Under the pieces are notes generated by a model. The model saw only the letters and a program-made list of their open reading frames with translations, made no database searches and was not told the DNA's origin. DNA of 48,288 nt from Clostridiales bacterium (GTDB lineage Bacteria; Bacillota; Clostridia; Lachnospirales; Lachnospiraceae). Positions 44,501 through 48,288 of this stretch are shown one piece after another (the first letter of the stretch is position 1; every line of letters starts with the position of its first letter). Location: NCBI GenBank assembly GCA_022778745.1, contig JALFSR010000038.1, positions 1 to 48,288 of the forward strand, in the 5' to 3' direction. The position numbers and the translations under genes are program-made.

Positions 44501-46091
44501 CGGTCCAGAAGGTTACACAGTCATTTGTAATGCAACGAGTACCTCTGGCTTATCTTCTGCACGTTGTCCAACATGGACAAACGAAAATGGACAAGATGAT
44601 ATTGTATGGCACGATGCGTCTGTCTCCGGGAGTATCGTTCGCTGCCGCATTCCAATTTCTTCACATAATGGAAAGTCTGGCACTTATACAACCCATATTT
44701 ATGTCTATGATGTCAATGGAAACTACAGTGTTACAGGTACACAAGTAACCGTTCCTCCTCGTGGAGCACCTGGTATTTCCAATATTCGTACTTCTAATTT
44801 AACTTCTTCTGGCTACACAGTGAGCTGTAATGTAAGTTCCTATGATGGTATCAAAGAAGTACTCTTTCCGACATGGACTAGTGCAAATGGAGAAGATGAT
44901 ATCATATGGTATAAAGGAACGTTAAATGGAAACACTGCAACTGTTACAATTCCTGCCTCTAAACATAATAATGAAAGCGGAATTTATTTCACTCATATTT
45001 ATGCTTATGATAAAAAGGGAAGAGAAAGTCATACTAGCTTCCAGATTGCTGTACCTCATCCATCGAAAAAACAATTCGTATTAAGTGATCTTTCCGTGCG
45101 AAATGTCACAGCATCTGGTTACACAGTCACTGCCACAGTAAATGAACCAGAACTCGCTCAAAAAGTAGTCGGTATGAGTTGGAGCAAAGCAAATGGACAA
45201 GATGATTTGACGACAGACTCTGTTATCGTGAGTGGTGACCGTATTACATACTACGTTAAGACATCCAAACATAACAATGAATCTGGAACTTACTACAGCA
45301 GTATCAATGTCTCGACACCTTCTAAAATTGTTTCCAAACAGATTACGGTTAATGTTCCAAAACCAGCTGTTAAACAAGGATTAAGTAATTTGAAATTTAC
45401 AGATATATCAAGCAGCGGTTATACTGTATCTGTCACGATCGCAGACCCGACAAATATTTCATCTGTAATGTTCCCAACATGGACCGAGGCAAATGGACAG
45501 GATGATATTATATGGGAATCTGGTACGATAAGTGGAACAACTGCTTCCTATCGAGCTAATGTAAACAAACATAACAATGAGTCTGGTCTCTACCACACTC
45601 ATGTTTATCTAACTGATAAATCTGGAAAGCAATATTTAGTTGGTGGTTCTGTTACTGTCCCTGCAAAATCAAGTTCTGTCTCTGCAACAGTCAGCTATAC
45701 TGCTCACGTTCAAAATATTGGATGGCAAAAATGGGTTTCTGACGGAAAGAGTGCTGGAACTTCTGGTAAAGGACTTCGTCTGGAGGGATTAAAAGTGAAA
45801 GTAAATTCCTCTGTATCTGGAAGCATCGAATACTGTACGCATGTTCAAAATATTGGATGGCAAAAATGGGTTCAAGATGGCGCATTAGCGGGAACTTCTG
45901 GTAAGAGTTTGCGATTAGAAGCAATGAAAATCCGGCTCACTGGAAATCTTTCCAATTATTACCATGTTGAATACCGTACTCACGTTCAAAATATTGGATG
46001 GCAAAAATGGGTTCGAGACGGTGCATTAGCAGGAACTTCTGGCAAGAGTCTTCGTTTGGAGGCATTGCAGATCCGACTTGTACATAAATAA
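41508..46091 (+). CDS. Large secreted DUF5722-like protein with GBS-Bsp-like and ChW repeats
   Basis: 1527 residues. A signal peptide (1 to about 26, ending HSMA-DS) precedes a Ser/Thr/Glu/Asp-rich spacer (about 28-200). Residues about 205-720 resemble the DUF5722 family, a glycosidase-like barrel. GNEVNNPNAW (E469) and ILSEQGF (E609) look like the acid/base and nucleophile glutamates of clan GH-A enzymes, and AHHPYP lies between. A beta-rich region (720-885) follows, then five Bsp-like repeats (about 890-985, 990-1083, 1087-1185, 1190-1283, 1290-1386) sharing WTxANGQDDIxW and SKHNNESGxYxTHIY. Three ChW repeats (about 1396-1432, 1441-1477, 1488-1524) end it. No LPXTG or S-layer anchor is seen. 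Glycan hydrolysis at the surface is inferred. Confidence 0.85.
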   Translation: MQHRKRIVSIVLSLILLCNLPLHSMADSTSYSQEKTSEITSSINSSSELDSISAEQLTELESSEFYEESSQSPSDFSSTTQNLSSSFSQITENSSIISDCTEDFSSSSSQVTEDLSDSSNTTENSSSDLSQITQESSDSSDTTDDSSDSAKETASQDSSNDSETDSTESENSSDSSEIDSTESEASSNEQGFTEEDQLAEFSLLDFECAANYAAITSCQITADDQFTVTASLQQEIPSLDKKLYLFELETYESSIEKKKPIVSIDLPKKPSVVTLTASLNTNQESSRLYSKFALAVFGADDRYYLVSNFSHITNPQALASNQNGFPSSSSKKGLLTNSGMFSDIDELNVQHALVNIELNRLLTNGDLPYNYNGNTYYINSNAVASYDASLKYMADNNIVTSCVLLANHTPSVPELTHPKSSGSSAYYALNTATKEGVRAVSAIIHFLAERYTRTDKAYGYIANWIVGNEVNNPNAWNNMGSSDFTSYMQDYSRAIRIVSTAVKSSYKSARVYVSLDHYWQSVEGGRFSSVSLLTQMQRFLQSEGGIAWEVAHHPYPIPLTDPDFTDDPVSNSSSTPVITFKNLNVLTDFLQNSSMRNPDGSVKHVILSEQGFTSVNANGKNVSEQQAAMFAYAYYIVDSNPYIDSLILNRHVDHPVEVAQNVNFGLWETDLSNSTAENPSSKKEIWQVFKYIDTNQSTDITKPILKQFGSSDWNTLVNGYQASKYQSLRSIKTGVLTPAASFTNPSNLPNNWINNCYTTVTNKLPTGVEASIHPTYSAAYKCLIQKFPSSISFYTKSVFGMTITVHDVPSDFAKVRIRVFSGEHVFDSEALVPAEVKTTLGIDLKDWPYRNAVDRIQIWVKQGNTSRWNKGSFRVENIIYANAASTSDNTITVSGEQITNQAKNSYRVSCDVFSSHEIDHVLVSTWNNNNPNKKVHTTATLYGQNASCTVDISSITDSKQSYTSEIIAYDKKGNASRPVSISAQLNKPILSNVMVTELGPEGYTVICNATSTSGLSSARCPTWTNENGQDDIVWHDASVSGSIVRCRIPISSHNGKSGTYTTHIYVYDVNGNYSVTGTQVTVPPRGAPGISNIRTSNLTSSGYTVSCNVSSYDGIKEVLFPTWTSANGEDDIIWYKGTLNGNTATVTIPASKHNNESGIYFTHIYAYDKKGRESHTSFQIAVPHPSKKQFVLSDLSVRNVTASGYTVTATVNEPELAQKVVGMSWSKANGQDDLTTDSVIVSGDRITYYVKTSKHNNESGTYYSSINVSTPSKIVSKQITVNVPKPAVKQGLSNLKFTDISSSGYTVSVTIADPTNISSVMFPTWTEANGQDDIIWESGTISGTTASYRANVNKHNNESGLYHTHVYLTDKSGKQYLVGGSVTVPAKSSSVSATVSYTAHVQNIGWQKWVSDGKSAGTSGKGLRLEGLKVKVNSSVSGSIEYCTHVQNIGWQKWVQDGALAGTSGKSLRLEAMKIRLTGNLSNYYHVEYRTHVQNIGWQKWVRDGALAGTSGKSLRLEALQIRLVHK
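45705..46013 (+). repeat. Three near-identical 33-base DNA repeats in the ChW region
   Basis: A 33-base block beginning CACGTTCAAAATATTGG occurs at 45705-45737, 45840-45872 and 45981-46013, with one base change in the second. Flanking repeat DNA is less similar. It encodes HVQNIGWQKWV of each ChW unit. Confidence 0.85.
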
Positions 46092-46095
46092 AAAA

Positions 46096-46135
46096 AGGGG
46101 GGGCTGTTAACATCCCCCTTAATATTTTTATGTTT
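46096..46135 (+). terminator. Intrinsic terminator after the secreted-protein gene
   Basis: A run GGGGG (about 46099-46103) pairs with CCCCC (46113-46117) and the hairpin is followed by TTAATATTTTTATGTTTTT. It begins a few bases after the stop codon. Confidence 0.75.
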
Positions 46136-46169
46136 TTATAAATTTATTCCGGCATTTCTCAATAACCCC

Positions 46170-46198
46170 TTGCATATTCTTCTTAATTATTATATACT
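46170..46198 (+). promoter_or_regulatory. Sigma-A-type promoter for queT-queF-queC
   Basis: TTGCAT (46170-46175) and TATACT (46193-46198) with a 17-base spacer, about 30 bases upstream of the riboswitch. Confidence 0.75.
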
Positions 46199-46227
46199 AG
46201 TCTAGTCTGTTACTTCCAGATACAAAG

Positions 46228-46268
46228 CTGACAGTTCGAGACCATCCTGTCATTAAAAAAAACTAGGG
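46228..46268 (+). ncRNA. PreQ1 class I riboswitch
   Basis: P1 is TGACAG (46229-46234) / CTGTCA (46247-46252) around a 12-base loop TTCGAGACCATC. This is the same length and pattern (TTC-AG) as the B. subtilis preQ1-I aptamer. The A-rich tail TTAAAAAAAACTAGGG follows at once. It precedes queT, a usual location. The expression platform is unclear: a weak ACAACT/AGTTGT hairpin lies downstream and the SD GGAGG is 46 bases away. Confidence 0.8.
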
Positions 46269-46327
46269 ACAACTTGTAACATAAATAATCAAACAGTTGT
46301 TGTGAACTTATTCGGAGGTGAACAAAC

Positions 46328-46843
46328 ATGGAACATAAAAATTTAAATAATGTACAGAAACTTACCATTTCTGGTATCGTTATTGCTCTTTACGTCGTAA
46401 TTCTCTTTATGACACAAAGCTTTTCTTTTGGGGCTTATCAAATCCGTATCGTTACGACGATGTATGCCCTTTCCTATCTTTTTCCGTTCCTAGTTATTCC
46501 ACTTGGTCTCGCAAATTTCATCGCTAATATGATCGGAGGTCTCGGACTCGTAGATATGGTGGGAGGATGTATTGTTGGCATTGTCACTTCATTTCTCATC
46601 GTACTAATCCGCAAGTTCCATTTAAATCGTGCATTGATCTTTTTCCCGATTATGCTGGTTCCTGGACTTGGAGTAGCATTATGGCTCTCTCCTCTATTAA
46701 ATTTTCCTTACCCAGCACTGGCTGTCAATCTTTGCATCGGTCAGTCCGTACCAGCAGTTTGCGGTGTTATTTTAACTAAGGTTTTAGAACGCGTTTTTCG
46801 GAATGGAAACATCATTATGACAAGGAGTGAAACAAATGAGTAG
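46328..46843 (+). CDS. queT: QueT-family queuosine-precursor transporter
   Basis: 171 residues with five or so hydrophobic helices. QTFSFG-like [12 protein letters not shown] and a G-rich [20 protein letters not shown] are typical of the QueT (COG4708) family, thought to be S-components for uptake of preQ1/preQ0 or queuine. No energising ECF module is nearby. ATG 46328 is nine bases after GGAGG. The end overlaps queF by eight bases (ATGAGTAG). Confidence 0.9.
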   Translation: MEHKNLNNVQKLTISGIVIALYVVILFMTQSFSFGAYQIRIVTTMYALSYLFPFLVIPLGLANFIANMIGGLGLVDMVGGCIVGIVTSFLIVLIRKFHLNRALIFFPIMLVPGLGVALWLSPLLNFPYPALAVNLCIGQSVPAVCGVILTKVLERVFRNGNIIMTRSETNE

Positions 46844-47333
46844 TCGAAAACCAGATGAATTAAAAGGTGTAACACTTCTAGGCAATCAAAAAACAGTTTA
46901 TAAATCAGACTATGCCCCTGAAGTTCTGGAAACCTTTCCTAACAAACATCCAGAAAATGACTATTTTGTCAAATTCAACTGCCCAGAATTTACCAGTCTG
47001 TGTCCGATGACTGGTCAGCCTGACTTTGCTACCATTTACATTTCCTACGTCCCTTCTAAGCGGATGGTAGAAAGTAAATCTTTAAAACTATATCTCTTCA
47101 GTTTCCGCAACCATGGGGATTTCCATGAAGACTGTGTCAATATCATTATGAAAGATTTGATTCATCTGATGGATCCCAAGTATATTGAAGTATGGGGAAA
47201 ATTCACACCAAGAGGCGGTATTTCCATTGACCCTTACTGTAATTACGGAAAGACTGGAACGATCTGGGAAAAGGTGGCTTTTGACCGCCTAACTCATCAC
47301 GATATGTATCCAGAAAAAGTGGATAATCGCTAA
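46836..47333 (+). CDS. queF: NADPH-dependent preQ0 reductase QueF
   Basis: 165 residues, the short (unimodular, YkvM) form. [14 protein letters not shown] holds the catalytic Cys56 and Asp63; [20 protein letters not shown] is the substrate/NADPH signature. It reduces the nitrile of preQ0 to the amine preQ1. ATG 46836, after AAGGAG, is preferred over a GTG three codons earlier. It overlaps queT and is followed by queC after 13 bases. Confidence 0.96.
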   Translation: MSSRKPDELKGVTLLGNQKTVYKSDYAPEVLETFPNKHPENDYFVKFNCPEFTSLCPMTGQPDFATIYISYVPSKRMVESKSLKLYLFSFRNHGDFHEDCVNIIMKDLIHLMDPKYIEVWGKFTPRGGISIDPYCNYGKTGTIWEKVAFDRLTHHDMYPEKVDNR

Positions 47334-47346
47334 GGAGGTGTGTGAC

Positions 47347-48045
47347 ATGGTATCCGATAATCCTACTGCGATGGTTCTTTTTAGTGGCGGCATAGACAGC
47401 ACAACTTGTCTTGCTCTTGCAATCGAACGCTATGGAAAAGACAAAGTAATTCCGCTGTCGATTATATACGGACAGAAACATTTTAAAGAATTGGAAGCAG
47501 CCGAGAAGATTCTAAGATATTATAAAATAGAAGGGGCAGAATTAGATTTGACTAATATTTTTGCTGACAGTAACTGTTCCTTGCTTTCTCACTCAACAGA
47601 GGAGATTCCAGAACAGTCTTATGAAGAACAACTAAAAAATCAGAATGGTGCTCCAGTAACTACTTACGTACCATTTCGGAATGGCTTGTTTCTTTCTGCT
47701 GCAGCCAGCATGGCACTGTCCAAAAACTGCAGCGTAATTTATTATGGTGCCCATCAAGATGATGCTGCCGGTAGTGCGTATCCAGATTGCAGCGAGGCAT
47801 TTTATAAGAGTATGAACACTGCAATTTGGGAGGGCAGCGGTCATGCCTTAAAAATTGAGGCTCCATTCATAAATAAAAATAAAGCCCAAGTCGTAAAAGA
47901 AGGACTGCGTCTTAAAGTTCCTTATGAACTGACTTGGAGCTGCTATGAAGGCAATGAACGTCCTTGCGGAAAATGCGGAACCTGTATTGACCGAAAACTA
48001 GCCTTTGAAGCAAACGGGATAAAAGATCCCTCATTAAATATATAA
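47347..48045 (+). CDS. queC: 7-cyano-7-deazaguanine (preQ0) synthase QueC
   Basis: 232 residues. The PP-loop LFSGGIDSTTCLALA near the start binds ATP. VPFRNGLFLSAAASMA and GAHQDDAAGSAYPD are conserved, and SCYEGNERPCGKCGTC ends with the Zn-binding cysteines. It turns CDG into preQ0 using ATP and ammonia. ATG 47347 is eight bases after AAGGAGG. queD and queE are not in the window. The group II intron end lies two bases after the stop codon. Confidence 0.96.
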   Translation: MVSDNPTAMVLFSGGIDSTTCLALAIERYGKDKVIPLSIIYGQKHFKELEAAEKILRYYKIEGAELDLTNIFADSNCSLLSHSTEEIPEQSYEEQLKNQNGAPVTTYVPFRNGLFLSAAASMALSKNCSVIYYGAHQDDAAGSAYPDCSEAFYKSMNTAIWEGSGHALKIEAPFINKNKAQVVKEGLRLKVPYELTWSCYEGNERPCGKCGTCIDRKLAFEANGIKDPSLNI

Positions 48046-48047
48046 TA

Positions 48048-48288
48048 ATCGAGTAGGAGGCGGTGATTAACCGCCGTCCTCTCACACCACCGTGCGTACC
48101 GTTCGGTACACGGCGGTTTCAATAGTTGACGTGCACAGACTGATATACTATGGCTAAATCATAGAAGCCACTGTTTATCAGTCTTTCTTTTGTCATGGCT
48201 CGCTTCACTGTTGTGAGGTTTGCGCAATACCAATGACCTCTTCGACTATTAGCCGCCATATGTGCATAATACTTTGGTATTCCCATCT
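48048..48288 (-). mobile_element. 3' end of a group II intron (continues beyond the window)
   Basis: On the minus strand a domain V-like hairpin (48086-48117) has a 9-base lower stem, a two-base CG bulge and an upper TACC/GGTA stem around GAAC. A domain VI-like hairpin with GGCGGT/ACCGCC follows, then TCCTACTCGAT, where the unpaired A is the likely branch point and AT the intron end at 48048. The intron-encoded protein ends just upstream of domain V. The 5' part is outside the window. Confidence 0.85.
48119..48288 (-). CDS. Group II intron reverse transcriptase/maturase, C-terminal fragment (partial at window edge)
   Basis: The last 55 codons are visible: MGIPKYYAHMAANSRRGHWY, then CANLTTVKRAMTKERLINSG and a short end, stopping with TGA at 48119-48121. 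The pattern (aromatic-rich, SRRGHWY, then a helix ending LxxxGFYD) is that of the maturase X/thumb end of intron-encoded proteins. Catalytic YADD and finger regions lie beyond the window. The subclass was not determined. Confidence 0.8.
   Translation of the reverse strand, partial: MGIPKYYAHMAANSRRGHWYCANLTTVKRAMTKERLINSGFYDLAIVYQSVHVNY

Noticed and set aside
46228..46268. PreQ1-II (COG4708) riboswitch
   Set aside because: That motif was described upstream of queT genes in streptococci, but the compact P1, 12-base loop and A-rich tail seen here fit class I.
1..48288. Prophage, integrative element or toxin-antitoxin module
   Set aside because: Apart from the group II intron end and small repeats there is no integrase, phage gene, conjugation gene or paired toxin-antitoxin gene. 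Most content is core metabolism.

Overview
The window looks like chromosomal DNA of a low-GC Gram-positive anaerobe in class Clostridia, most likely family Lachnospiraceae. The grounds are gene content and order: oxaloacetate/methylmalonyl-CoA-type Na+ decarboxylase subunits, cmk-ispH-rpsA, GBS-Bsp-like and ChW surface repeats, a ribosomal-protection-like GTPase carrying a nuclease domain, AT-rich spacers and strong Shine-Dalgarno (SD) sequences. The genus is not determined. Almost everything up to 41 kb is on the minus strand; the last 7 kb is on the plus strand up to an intron end on the minus strand.

Layout from left to right. 1-5.1 kb: a PHP phosphoesterase overlapping an EF-G/Tet-like GTPase fused to a Rae1/YacP-like NYN nuclease, then an SseB-family gene. 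5.1-9.2 kb: a heterodimeric ABC exporter behind a MarR regulator. 9.3-13.8 kb: argS, pnp and rpsO, with a long hairpin between rpsO and pnp. 13.8-18.7 kb: ybaK, NUDIX, maf and cysK, a dispersed repeat, tRNA-Leu(CAA), a solitary eukaryote-type hisA and a second NUDIX gene. 18.7-25.7 kb: an SEDS (FtsW/RodA) plus class B PBP pair behind a U32 peptidase-family gene, and an unusually long ZapA. 25.7-31.6 kb: ruvAB, and a unit of BaiN/YhiN-like flavoprotein, cmk, ispH and rpsA. 31.6-38.8 kb: an NhaC antiporter and a five-gene Na+-translocating decarboxylase/transcarboxylase operon. 38.9-41.2 kb: a DacF-type carboxypeptidase and a decayed ROK sugar-kinase gene whose promoter still looks intact. 41.5-46.1 kb: a 1527-residue secreted protein (Ser-rich region, DUF5722-like glycosidase-type barrel, Bsp-like repeats, ChW repeats). 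46.2-48.05 kb: a preQ1 riboswitch and queT-queF-queC. 48.05 kb to the end: the 3' end of a group II intron, lying antisense 2 bp after queC.

The most unusual item is the fusion at 1.07-3.8 kb. It joins a factor that should enter the ribosomal A site to a domain closely resembling Rae1, an A-site mRNA endonuclease, and the gene overlaps a PHP-family phosphoesterase gene. The loop that Tet(M)/Tet(O) use against tetracycline is not conserved, so ribosome-linked mRNA cleavage or rescue is a better guess than drug resistance. Other notable points are the rpsO-pnp hairpin, the 566-residue ZapA, two carboxyltransferases sharing one Na+ pump, SDs separated from their start codons by hairpins, and the ROK pseudogene. 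All of this comes from reading the sequence; no database search was run.
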